DNA from: Homarus americanus
Lineage: Eukaryota; Arthropoda; Malacostraca; Decapoda; Nephropidae
Assembly (NCBI RefSeq): GCF_018991925.1
Contig: NW_024753828.1
Location: 3,625,999 to 3,689,998 of the forward strand
DNA: 64,000 nt
Direction of reading: 5' to 3'
The position numbers and the translations under genes were made by a program. Shown piece by piece: positions 46,395-57,440 of the stretch; positions within the stretch are counted from its first letter, which is position 1, and each line of letters opens with the position of its first letter. The notes beneath the pieces are model-generated. The model was given only the letters and a program-made list of their open reading frames with translations, had not been told where the DNA came from and did no database searches.

Positions 46395-48268
46395 TGACAT
46401 TCCACTGCCTTAAGCCTGCAACACACACTGCCTCAGACCTACAACACTCACTGCCCTAACCCTGCAACACTCACTGCCTTAACCCTGCAACACACACTGC
46501 CTCAGACCTACAACACTCACTGCCCTAACCCTGCAACACACACTGCCTCAGACCTACAACACTCACTGCCTTAAGCCTGCAACACACACTGCCTCAGACC
46601 TACAACACTCACTGCCCTAACCCTGCAACACTCACTGCCTCAGACCTACAACACTCACTACCTTAACCCTGCAACACTCACTGCCTTAAGCCTGCAACAC
46701 TCACTGCCTTAACCCTGCAACACTCACTACCTCAGACCTACAACACTCACTGCCTTCACCCTGCAACACTCACTGCCTTAACCCAACACTCACTGCCTTA
46801 ACCCTGCAACACTCACTGCCTTAGATCTGCAACACTCACTACCTCAGACCTACAACACTCACTCCCTTCACCCTGCAAACACTCACTACCTTAGACCTGC
46901 AACACTCACTGCCTTCACCCTGCAACACTCACTACCTTAGACCTGCAACACTCACTACCTCAGACCTACAACACTCACTGCCTTCACCCTGCAACACTCA
47001 CTACCTTAGACCTGCAACACTCACTGCCTTAACCCTACAACACTCACTACCTCAGACCTGCAACACTCACTACCTCAGACCTGCAACACTCACTGCCTTA
47101 ACTCTGCAACACTCACTGCCTTAGACCTGCAACACTCACTACCTCAGACCTACAACACTCACTCCTTCACCCTGCAACACTCACTACCTTAGACCTGCAA
47201 CACTCACTGCCTTAACCCTCAACACTCACTACCTCAGACCTGCAACACTCACTCCTTCACCTGCAACACTCACTACCTTAGACCTGCAACACTCACTACC
47301 TTCACCCTGCAACACTCACTGCCTTAACCCTGCAACATCATTGCCTTTAGACCTGCAACACTCACTACCTCAGACCTACAACACTCACTACCTTCACCCT
47401 GCAACACTCACTGCCTTAACCCTGCAACACTCATTACCTTAGACCTGCAACACTCACTACCTTCACCCTGCAACACTCACTGCCTTAGACCTGCAACACT
47501 CACCACCTCAGACCTGCAACACTCACTACCTCAGACCTGCAACACTCACTACCTTAACCCTGCAACACTTAATGCCTCAAACTGCAACACTCACTACCTT
47601 AGACCTGCAACACTCACTACCTTCACCCTGCAACACCCACTGCCTTAGACCTGCAACACTCACCACCTCAGACCTGCAACACTCACTACCTCAGACCTGC
47701 AACACTCACTACCTTAGACCTGCAACACTTAATGCCTTCAAACTGCAACACTCATTGCCTTAGACCTGCAACACTCACTACCTTAGACCTGCAACACTCA
47801 CTGCCTCAGACCTGCAACACTCACTACCTCAGACCTGCAACACTCACTGCCTTAACCCTGCAACACTCACTGCCTTAGATATACAACACTCACTCCCTTC
47901 ACCCTGCAACACTCACTACCTCAGACATACAACACTCACTACCTTAGACCTGCAACACTCACTGCCTTCACCCTGCAACACTCACTACCTTAGACCTGCA
48001 ACACTCACTACCTCAGACCTACAACACTCACTGCCTTCACCCTGCAACACTCACTACCTTAGACCTGCAACACTCACTGCCTTCACCCTGCAACACCACT
48101 ACCTTAGACCTGCAACACTCACTCACCCTGCAACATCACTGCCTTAACCCTACAACACTCACTACCTCAGACCTGCAACACCTACTACCTCAGACCTGCA
48201 ACACTCACTGCCTTAACTCTGCAACACTCACTGCCTTAGACCTGCAACACTCACTACCTCAGACCCTT
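46395..48268. repeat. 23-bp satellite (CTGCAACACTCACTACCTTA), 1.87 kb
   Basis: About 80 units, each CTGCAACACTCACTACCTTA plus GAC, with GCCTTAACC, ACCTCAGAC and GCCTTCACC variants. The variants recur in blocks (for example TTCACC, TTAGAC, CTCAGAC with ACAACACTC), which suggests multi-unit higher-order duplications of about 69-92 bases. Confidence 0.95.
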
Positions 48269-48361
48269 CACCTGTTCAACAAGTTCATCAACATGCGGTG
48301 TTGGCCAGGTGTGTGAGGTGTTAGCCAGGTGTGTGATGTGGCCAGGTCAGTTATATGAGAG

Positions 48362-48385
48362 TTGTGTGTGTGTGTGTGTGTGTGT
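48362..48385. repeat. Short (GT)n
   Basis: Eleven GT dinucleotides. Confidence 0.9.
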
Positions 48386-48448
48386 TTCTCAAGTATAGAT
48401 TGAGTCTCTTAATTTGCTCTTCAATAATTAATATCATCAATCTTCAAG

Positions 48449-48449
<1 letters not shown>

Positions 48450-48494
<45 letters not shown>
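48450..48494. repeat. (CA)n microsatellite at the 5' junction of LINE C
   Basis: About 21 CA dinucleotides ending directly at the LINE C start. Confidence 0.95.
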
Positions 48495-48496
<2 letters not shown>

Positions 48497-49472
48497 ACCT
48501 GGTCTCATGGCTCACTGATTTCCTGAGTGGACGTCGTCAGGCAATGAGGTACCAGGGTTCTGTCTCCACATTCCAACACCTCACCTGCGGTGTTCCCCAG
48601 GGACCAAGATGGGACCACTGTGCTTCCTCATCCTGATCAACGACGCTCTATCGGACACCTCACAGGTGGAAGCATGTGAATTGCACCAGTGGGCATGGAC
48701 AACACCTCACCGGACTACTCATCGCGACAAGCACCGGACAGGCTACAGGCATGGACTACGGAGAACAAGGTCACCATCAACCACACCAAAACCGTAGTCA
48801 TGCACATCAATACCGCCACCACTCCAGTGCAAGCCCCAGCAGTCACAGTGGGTGCCCATCCCTGGTGTTACCATAGACCACAAACTGGACTGAAGGCCCA
48901 TGTAAACAACACATCAAGGCAGCCATACCGACTCTACATGCTACGACGACTTAGGTCACTGACACCCACGCTAGAGCTGAGGACCATCTACAACGCCTTT
49001 ATCTTCCCCAAACTAACGTATGCGTCACCAGCCTGTCTTCTCTCAACTCCACGTCGGCTAGAGAAGGTACAGAAGAGGCCTGCAGAATCATGCTGGCGCA
49101 GACTACCCCGGCTACACCAACGCTCTCCACCAGGAAATGCCATCCTCAGTGACCCACCACCAAGCACTAGCAAGGTTTGGCAGTGACTACTGCACCACCC
49201 TCGTCATCGCCACCTCCTGCCTGCCTCCACCCACCCAACTCGCGCAGTCCGCCACTCCAACAATTCAGCCCATAAGAGCCCGCACCGATAGATATAAGAA
49301 CAGCACCATCCCATCTATTGTTAAAATAATAAACAACTCTGATTTATGTACTGTACAGCCCTGTAAATGTATTTCACTGCATATCATTATGTCTAAATCA
49401 AATGTAAGTTTGTATATTTTCCAGCCACCGGCTTCAACTCATTAATAAACCGTTTTATTATTATTTTTTAAT
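48495..49472 (+). mobile_element. LINE copy C: 5'-truncated non-LTR retrotransposon
   Basis: The coding part starts in the RT domain (LVSWLTDFLSGRRQAMRYQG) and continues through CGVPQG, MGPLCFLILINDAL and the thumb to RARTDRYKNSTIPSIVKIIN, ending in ATATTTTCCAGCC, AATAAACC and an ATT-rich tail. It is flanked by (CA)n on both sides. Closest to copy A. Confidence 0.9.
48500..49335 (+). pseudogene. RT region of LINE copy C, frame-broken
   Basis: The reading frame shifts at least five times through 1-6-base deletions relative to copy A. The catalytic YVDD site is destroyed: the aligned codons at 48673-48681 read HVN. The motif CGVPQG survives, but the following TKMGP is shifted. The dense small deletions could be decay or uncorrected long-read errors. 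As it stands it is not functional. Confidence 0.85.

Positions 49473-49522
<50 letters not shown>
49473..49522. repeat. (CA)n microsatellite at the 3' junction of LINE C
   Basis: About 24 CA dinucleotides beginning at the end of the LINE tail. Confidence 0.96.
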
Positions 49523-49524
<2 letters not shown>

Positions 49525-49549
49525 TTCAAAGTATTTTTCTGTGTAACCG

Positions 49550-49818
49550 TCCATCTGTCTGTCTGTCTATCTATCTGCCTATCTATCTATCTGTCTGTCG
49601 GTCTGTCTGTTTGTCTATCTATCTGTCTGTCGGTCTGTCTGTTTGTCTATCTATCTGTCTGTCGGTCTGTCTGTTTGTCTATCTATCTGTCTATCTGTCT
49701 GTTTGTCTATCTATCTGTCTATCTATTTGTATATCTGTATGTCTGTCTATCTATCTATCTGTCTGTCGGTCTGTCTCTTTGTCTATCTGTCTGTCTGTCT
49801 GTCTGTGCGTCTCTCTCT
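49550..49818. repeat. (CTGT/CTAT)n microsatellite with 40-bp higher-order unit
   Basis: CTGT and CTAT tetranucleotides. The block CTGTCTGTCGGTCTGTCTGT followed by TTGTCTATCTAT recurs at least four times with a period near 36-40 bases. Confidence 0.93.
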
Positions 49819-50046
49819 CACTCGCAGGTTTATGAACGATTCAGGTTTTAATTAACAGGAAGCAGACTCACGTGTACGCCGAAACTCCCTCGAGTTCCCC
49901 TGACACTGTGGGCCAGGGAGGGTGAAAACCTCCCAAAGAGCAGACAGACATTCACCATGTTACTGAGTAAATTATATTCATGAGGTTAAGAGCTAGTTTA
50001 CCTAACAAGCTCTACTGCCAACCACAGTTAAGTAAACACCGAGGGA

Positions 50047-50315
50047 GAAAAAAAATAACTAAAAAAAACGAAAAAACGAAAAAACTAAAAAAAAAAAGAC
50101 TAGAAAAAAACGAAAAAACGAAAAAAAACGGAAAAACGAAAAAAATGATAAAATTAAAAAATACGAAAAATACGAAAAAACGAAAAAAAAAGAAAAAACT
50201 AATAAGTAAAAACAAAAACAAACAAAAATAAAAGAAATAAAAAAGTAAAAAAAGTACAAAAATATAAAAAATATATGTAAAAAATAAAATAAAAATAAAA
50301 ATAAAAATCTAAATT
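50047..50315. repeat. A-rich tract (ACGAAAAA)n
   Basis: Poly(A) stretches punctuated by CG, CT and TAC in the plus strand, passing into AATAAAATAAAAATAA. Confidence 0.88.
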
Positions 50316-50558
50316 ATAAACCCCGCCGTTGAGAGGGTCGCCCAGAAAAGATGACAAATATTGCATTTCCTTGATCAACAGTAATTCTGTACTTCTCGGG
50401 ATTGCAATCTAGGATGTTGGGTTTTGATGGCTGGGACTTTATGACCCCGAGGCTATTGAAAAGAAAATGGAATACAATTCACATCAATTTTCAATTTATT
50501 TTTCACCGAATTAATATTTCCTTTTGAACTGCCACAATACAGGACTAGGGATGGTCTC
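50316..50558. other. Unique gap
   Basis: No recognisable feature. Confidence 0.45.
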
Positions 50559-50559
50559 A

Positions 50560-51185
50560 GAGGCGGTGGTGTGGTGTGGTGATGAGATGGTGAGGTGATG
50601 AGATGGTGAGGTGATGAGATGGTGAGGTGTGGTGGTGAGGTGGTGTGGTGATGAGGTGGTGTGGTGATGAGGTGGTGTGATGATAAGGTGGTGTGGTGAT
50701 GAGGTGGTGAGGGGTGTGGTGGTGAGGGTGGTGTGGTGTGTGATGAGGTGGTGTGGTGATGAGGTGGTGGTGGATGGAGGTGGGTGTAGTGTGGTGTGAT
50801 GAGGTGATGATGTGGTGATGGGGTGGGTGTGGGTGTGGTGGTGTGGAGGTGTGGTATCGCGATGGTAGGTGGTGGGATGAGGATGGTGTGTGGTGATGGA
50901 GGTGTAGGATGAGATGGTATGCAGTGATGAGGTGGTGTGGTGTGGGTGATGAGGTGGTGTGGGTGGGTGATGAAGTGGTGTGGGTGGGTGTGTGGTGATG
51001 AGGTGGTGGTGTAGTGATATGTGGTGTGGGTGTGGTGGTATGGTGTGGTGTGGTGGTGTGGTGTGGTGATATATGGTAATGTTGTGGTAAGATGATGATG
51101 CTATGTCGTGAGGTGGTGACGTGTGGTGTGGATGAAGTATATATGATGAGGTGGTGATGTGATGTGATGTTATGTGGTGAGGTAG
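50560..51185. repeat. GAGGTGGTGTGGTGAT minisatellite
   Basis: About 35 irregular units of GAGGTGGTGTGGTGAT. The minus-strand His/Pro/Thr frame is an artefact. Confidence 0.92.
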
Positions 51186-51495
51186 GGAAGGAGGCAATGG
51201 ATAAAGGAGGTAAGAGGGAAGGAGGGAGAGAAGAGGGGAAGGAGAAAGAAAGAAACTGATGATTGAGGTCGTTTGATAATCATGAAAACCAACAACAATA
51301 CCTCATGCAGAAGGAAACGTGACCAATTACAAGAGTAAGATACGTCTAAGTAAATAATGCATCAGCCCCTTTAAGGAAGCCCATTGTTATATTCTTGGCA
51401 ATGTTAACAATGTGGTGATTCCAGGGCTGCTTAGTCTTTATTTAAGGATATTAACATTGATTCTTAATGCAAGTTAATATAAATGACAGACGGTC

Positions 51496-51812
51496 GACTT
51501 TCAGGGGTGACAGACAGCGGGAGGGAGCTTTCAGGGGTGACAGAGGCAGCGGGAGGGAGCTTTCAGGGGTGACAGAGGCAGCGGGAGGGAGCTTTCAGGG
51601 GTGACAGAGGCAGCGGGAGGGAGCTTTCAGGGGTGACAGAGGCAGCAGGAGCTTTCAGGGGTGACAGAGCCCAGCAGGAGGGGGCTTTCAGGGGTGACAG
51701 GGCAGCAGGAGGGGAGCTTTCAGGGGTGACAGGCAGCAGGAGGGAGCTTTCAGGGGTGACAGAGGCAGCAGGAGGGAGCTTTCAGGGGTGACAGAGGCAG
51801 AGGGAGGGAGAC
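51496..51812. repeat. 32-bp minisatellite (CTTTCAGGGGTGACAGAGGC)
   Basis: Ten units with core CTTTCAGGGGTGACAGAGGC followed by AGCGGGAGGGAG or AGCAGGAGGGAG. Confidence 0.94.
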
Positions 51813-52715
51813 AGCGAAGGACATATCTCAGTAGTTGGGTGACTCTGTGGCAACTCTTGTTTACACTGTACCTCGTAGCCAGTCAGAGCACGACCTCATT
51901 GGTGCCGTAGTATACCCCGAGGGGCTTCTCCTTCCCCCTTCACCGCCCTCAGGAGACTACCTTCCTCATCTCTACCACAACCTCTATGGGGGGGAATCAA
52001 AGGCAAGGAAAAAATGAGGAAGAATCTAAAATGGTGAAGAGGAACATATTGGCGAGACACAATTTCCTCAACGGTGGAAAAAAAAAACGAAATTTTCAGA
52101 GCCTTTGACATGAGGTTAGGTTAGGTTTTATTCAACAGGGTTCACCTCCTGGGTAATAAGAATGAACTTGAAACACATAAGAAATTTTGTGATCTTTTTA
52201 TTTATAAAAACTTAAATTTTCACAAAAATGAGCAAAGTTTGGGTTTAGTTATCGTGTGTCTGACAGAGTGCGTTGGTAAGCTACTCAGTTGGTGGACAGA
52301 CGTAATGCCCGTCCATCTGACAGAACCTCAATGACCTAACCTAACCCAGACCAATCCTTCAAGACGTTAAATACTACACACACAAGATATCACAGCTTCA
52401 AGATAGCCCAGAGTAGCAGATCTATGAAATAATCTATCAATTAAAGCCAAGGAAGCGAGAGCAATAGTGAGCTTCGAAATAACCCCAGAGAAGAGTAAAG
52501 AAAAGCGATTAGTAAACATGCGCCTGATTCCTTACCTATCATGACTACCTTTAATTAGTGATAGCCGCCAGGTGAGTTAGATAAGGGTTTACCTGGTTCA
52601 CTGTAAGGGTATCGGAAGTCATTATATTGTCAACAGGTAGGAGGAGACCCGAGTGACCCTCACCTTGATTTAACCATGAGAATTGTCTTGTTCCCTCACA
52701 ATCCTTCCTACCTGA
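51813..52715. other. Unique region, 0.9 kb
   Basis: No recognisable gene. A GGTTAGGTTAGG remnant is at about 52113. An inverted stretch of CCTAACCTAACC lies at about 52337. Confidence 0.45.
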
Positions 52716-52717
52716 TG

Positions 52718-52745
52718 CACACACACACACACGGCTCCCGCCCAC

Positions 52746-52781
<36 letters not shown>

Positions 52782-52829
52782 CCCGCCCACACACTCACGC
52801 CTCCCGTCCACACACTCACACACACACAC
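52718..52829. repeat. Interrupted (CA)n at the 5' junction of LINE D
   Basis: (CA)n interrupted three times by CCTCCCGCCCACACACTCAC-type inserts. Confidence 0.92.
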
Positions 52830-53953
52830 CGATGCCAAGCCGTACGCTTCCGAGGGTCTGTCTCCACCTTTCAGTCACTCACTTGTGGCGTCCTCCAAGG
52901 CACCAAGATGGGACCGCTCTGCTTCCTTATGCTTATCAATGATGCCCTAAGAGAAACCCCTGCTCTCTGGAAATATGTTGACGACTCCATCATTGGGATC
53001 AGTGTTAACAACTCGGCTCCCGACTGTACCGCCCTCCAGGATTTAATGAACAGTCTCCAAAATTGGCCCACCAACCACCACGTCACCATCAACCATACAA
53101 AGACCATGGTTATGCACATCAACCTCTCCTCCGACGTTGTCTCACCTCCTTCCATTACTTTAGGTCCCAACACACTCCAGGTTGTAGACTCTACTAAGCT
53201 CCTCGGCGTCCTATAGATAACAAACTAAATGGGAAAACACACGTCAGTGAAGTTGTCAAATTCTCCAGTTTCCGTCTCCACCTCCTCCGCCGACTCAAGT
53301 CCCTCGGAGTTCCTGCGCCCGAGCTCCTCAGTGTTTACTTAACATTCATACTTCCCAAGCTCACCTATGCCTCCCCTACCTGGTCTTCCTCCCTAAATGC
53401 CACACAACGTAAACACCTAGAAAAAGTGCAAAAGAGGGCATGCAAGATTATTCTCTCCCCTTCCTACTCCACATATCAAGAAGTGCTCAACACACTGACC
53501 CTCTCGGCTCTCACTGACCATCACCACGACCTCATCAGCAAATTTGGTGAGAAGCTTCTGCACCATCCTCGACACTGGCTCCTACTACCACCTGAGATCC
53601 CTCGTCCGATAATTGCTGTTCGACACTACAACCGCATCCAGCCCATACGAGCACGTACTGATCGCTATGAAAACAGCCCGGTCCCAACCATTGTAAAAAT
53701 TATCAATAACTTGTAATCAACCAGTGTATTCACTCCCAGTCAATCTTACCTTTTTTGCACTGTGACTATGTTGAAATGCCCTGTAGTATGACCTTCTCCC
53801 CACCTAGTTATCATATATCATATTTATATCACTTATGTTACTTGTATATTATTTGTCAATCAAGAGACCCATTCCCCAATTATGTAACTTTATATTTTCA
53901 GCCTTCCCTCTGCCATGCTCTTTCAATAAACAATTAATTATTATTATTATTAT
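52830..53953 (+). mobile_element. LINE copy D: second subfamily, with catalytic RT motifs
   Basis: It spans about 1.1 kb from within the RT to a 3' end with ATATTTTCAGCC, CAATAAACAATTAATTATT and (ATT)n, then ACACACACAG. (CA)n lies on both sides. The protein is clearly related to, but distinct from, copies A and C. Confidence 0.9.
52862..53716 (+). pseudogene. RT domain of LINE copy D
   Basis: The first frame (to 53216) reads CGVLQGTKMGPLCFLMLINDAL, then KYVDDSIIG with the catalytic YVDD at 52974-52985, then VTINHTKTMVMHIN. These are RT palm motifs B to D. A frame loss near 53208-53215 and further shifts separate it from the C-terminal frame (about 53426-53716) with KRACKIIL, LLHHPRH and RARTDRYENSPVPTIVKIIN. 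The catalytic site is intact, but the gene is truncated at its 5' end and frame-broken, so it is not functional. Confidence 0.88.
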
Positions 53954-53956
53954 TAC

Positions 53957-54085
53957 ACACACACAGACGGTCACCTCCCCTTGTCACCATAATATCACTT
54001 GTTTTAATGTAATATAATTGTTACAAAGTTTCTTCAAAATACGAAGAAAATAAAATAATTCCCGGTAGTATTGTATGAAAGAGGA
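53957..54085. other. Short unique gap after LINE D
   Basis: AT-rich and featureless apart from the CACACACACA at the junction. Confidence 0.5.
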
Positions 54086-54720
54086 GAGGGGAAAGAAAGG
54101 AAGAGAGGGAGATAGGGAGGCTCAGGGAGGGGGGTAGGGAGAGATAGAGGGAGAGAGAGGGAAGAGAGGGGAAAAAGCTTTAGGGGTAGAGGTGAGGGGA
54201 TGGTAGAGGGGAGAGTTAAGCGGAGATGGGGGAGGTGTGAGAGAAGAGAGGTGATTGAGCAGGGAGTATCAAGGGACTATGGAAAGAGGAGGAGGAGAGG
54301 GAATGTGAAAGAAGGAAAAGGGAAAAAGAGAAGAAGAAGAACAGCAAAGAGAAGAGAAGGAAAAAAGGTGAGAAGTAAAGGGAAAGGGGGAGAGAAAGGG
54401 GAGAGGAGAGAGAAGAAAAGAAATAGGGGGTGACAGGTGAAGGGATAAGGGGTGAGGTGATGGGTGAGAGGTAACAGGTGAGGTGACGGTGAGGGATAAT
54501 GGATGAGGGGTGACAGTTGACGGTGAAGGGTGACAGGTGAGGGATAATGGATGAGGGTGACGGGTGAAGGATAATGAATGAGGGAGTGACGGGTGAGGGA
54601 GACAGGGATATTCAAAACACATGGAAGAAGAAGGAAGAGGAGGAAGAAGGAAGAGAACACGAGGAGGAGGAGGAAGAGGAGGAGAGGAGGGAGGAGAGGA
54701 GGACAGCATTACGACTAAAT
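54086..54720. repeat. Purine-rich region with a GGGTGACAGGTGAGGGATAA repeat
   Basis: Irregular GAGAGGGAAGA, with eight degenerate units of GGTGACAGGTGAGGGATAAT at about 54428-54605. Confidence 0.85.
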
Positions 54721-54777
54721 TTGGAGGTTAATAATCTTTTATAACCCTCAGTATAGTGCCGTGTGTATATTGAGTAA

Positions 54778-55815
54778 TGGTGAGGGGGAGGGGGTGAGGG
54801 GAAGGGAAGAGAGGGGTGATGAGATAAGGGGCAGAAAGGAGGAGGTGAGGGGGTGTAGGAGGGGTGGGGGGTGAGGGGTGTGGGAGGGGGGAGGGGTGGG
54901 GGGTGTAGAGGAGGTGGGGAAGAGGGGGTGTGGGAGGGGGAGGGGTGGGGGGTGTGGGGAGGGGAATTGAAGGGGTGTAGGAGGAGGTGGGGGTGAGGGG
55001 GTGTGAGGCAGAGGTGGGGTGAGAGGGGTGAGGGAGGAGGTGGGGGTGAGGGTGTGGGAAGGGGTGGAAGGGGGGGTGCAGGAGGGGAGGGGGGGTGGGG
55101 GTGTGGGAGAGGGTGGGGTGAAGGGTGTAGGAGGGGGTGGGGTGAGGGGTGTGGGAGGTGGGAGGGGTGAGGGTGTAGAGGGGTGGGGGTGGGGGTGTGG
55201 GGAGGGTGGGGTGAAGGGTGTGGGAGGGGGTGGAAGTGGGGGGTGTGGGAGCAGGGAGGGGGTGGGGGTGTGGGGAGGGTGGGGTGTGAGGGTGTAGGAG
55301 GGGGTGGGGGTGAGGGGTGTAGGAGGGGAGGTGGGGTGAAGGGTTTAGGAGGGGTGGGGTGAGGGTGTGGGAGGGTGGGGGTGGGGGGTGGGAGAGGGGG
55401 GTGAGGGGTGTAAGAGGGGTGGGGGTGAGGGGTGTGAGGGGTGGGGGTGAAGGGGTGAGGAGGGGTGGGGTGAGGGGTGTAGGAGGGTGGGGTGAAGGGT
55501 GTAGGAGGGTGGGGTGGGGGTGTGGGGAGGGGGTGGGGGTGGAAGGGGTGGGGAGAGGGGTGGGGGTGAAGGAAGGGTGTTGGGAGGGGGTGAGAAGGGG
55601 TGTAGGGAGGGGGTGGGGGTGAAAGGGGTAAGGGAGTGAGGGAGAAAGGGTGTAGGATGGGGTGAGGAGGGGAGGGTGTGGGAGGTGGGGATGAAGGGTG
55701 TAGGAGGGTAGGGAGGAGGGGGAGGTAGGGGAGAAGGGTGTAGGAGGAGGTGGGGGTGAAGGGGTGTAGGGAGGGGTGGGGTGAAGGGTGTAGGAGGGTG
55801 AGGGGTGAAAGAGTA
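54778..55815. repeat. G-rich minisatellite (GGTGTAGGAGGGGTGGGGTGA), 1 kb
   Basis: About 45 irregular units of GTGTAGGAGGGGTGGGGTGA or GGGTGTGGGAGGGGGTGGGG. Many runs of three or more G within 10 bases favour G-quadruplexes. The minus-strand Pro/Ser/His frames are artefacts. Confidence 0.93.
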
Positions 55816-55893
55816 AGGCCCCCTCACGCACGTCGTCTTAACTGTTTTGAACAACTTCTTTAGACCTGAAGTAAACTGATGCTGATGTTTATA

Positions 55894-56164
<271 letters not shown>

Positions 56165-56559
56165 AATACTACATATATACGGCACTACGGACAAACAATA
56201 GGTAGATGAAATATATAGAGAGGAAGACAAACAGACGAATTTAAATAAAAAAAAGGACATAAAACGAAAAGTAAATTAAAAAAAAAAATAGTTAGAAAGA
56301 ACGAATTCAATTTTCTCCGTTGGAAAAAAGATAACGGAAATACGGAGGCTCCTCAAATGACTGCACCTAATGAACACCTTCTTCCTGCCCTGATGCCCCT
56401 GGTCACTCAACTCTCCTCCCTGATGCACCAAACTACCATGACTACCTACCAGTGCCGCCAATCATACGCTATTTACACCTACGGGAGGAGAAGACCACTG
56501 ACCACCTGAGTACCGCTGCCACCACCAAGAGGTTTCAGAGGATAAAGGAAGGAGTGCGT

Positions 56560-56700
56560 TGTGAGGGAGGTAGGAGGATAGTAGGAGAAAGAGAAAGAGG
56601 AGCAGAAGTAGGAGGAGAGAGAGAGAAGAGGAGGAGAAATAGGAGGAGAGAGAGAGAGAAGGGGAGGAGAGAGAAGAGGAGGAGAAGGGAGAGAGTGTGA
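56560..56700. repeat. Purine-rich (GGAGAGAGA) repeat
   Basis: Irregular AGGAGGAGAGAGAGAGA units. Confidence 0.85.
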
Positions 56701-56938
56701 ATGTTTAATGAAGTGTTAGGAAAGACCAGGGAGGTTGTGCACCACAGTCTCTATGTATTAACTAGTAGAGTGGTGGCCAGGGTGAATACACGATGAACGG
56801 CCTGGGCTTGTACTGTACCTCACGCCACCCTCCTTTAGATGAGTAATGTAAAGATTCACCTGAATAAGTTACCCTTAAATGCAGCACGTGATTGTGCATT
56901 GAGGCCGGTGGAAGTTTTTAATGAGTGGTCTAACAAAG
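56701..56938. other. Unique gap before the terminal satellite
   Basis: No recognisable feature. Confidence 0.45.
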
Positions 56939-56939
56939 A

Positions 56940-57440
56940 AGGTATTGTGTGTTGGAGGAGGTGATGTTGAGATAATGGTAGGTGAGGAGGGTGATGTAAG
57001 ATAATGGTGGTGGTGGAGGGAGGGTGATGTTGAGATAATGGTGGTGGTGGAGGGAAGGAACGTGCGGACAATATGGCGGCGGTGATGACGCGATCGGATG
57101 ACAAAAGCAGGAGATGATGACGGGACAACGGTGGCAGGTGAGGAAGGGGTGATGTCGAGATCAATGGCAGGTGATGAGAGGGCAAAGACGGGAGATAACG
57201 GTGGAGAGGAGGCGACGTTGATAATGGTGGGAGGAGGAGGATGTTGGAGATAAGGCAGGGGGAGGCGATGCTGGAGATAATGGTAGACGGTGGTGTGAGG
57301 GAGGGCGATGCTGGGAGATAATGGTGGTGGTGGCGGAGGCAGATGCTGGAGATAATGGCAGGCGACGGGCGTGATGTTAAGATAACGGTGGTGGGGGAGG
57401 GAATGGCAATGGTTGGAGACAATGGCAGGGGAGGGGCGTG
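56940..57440. repeat. Degenerate left edge of the terminal satellite (GATGTTGAGATAATGGTGG)
   Basis: Diverged units of GATGTTGAGATAATGGTGGT followed by GGAGGGAGG. Unit length runs from 30 to 60 bases. Toward the right, words such as GGCGATGCTGGAGATAATGG give way to GGCGTGGTGGCGCAACA, so it appears to be the decayed margin of the next array. Confidence 0.75.
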
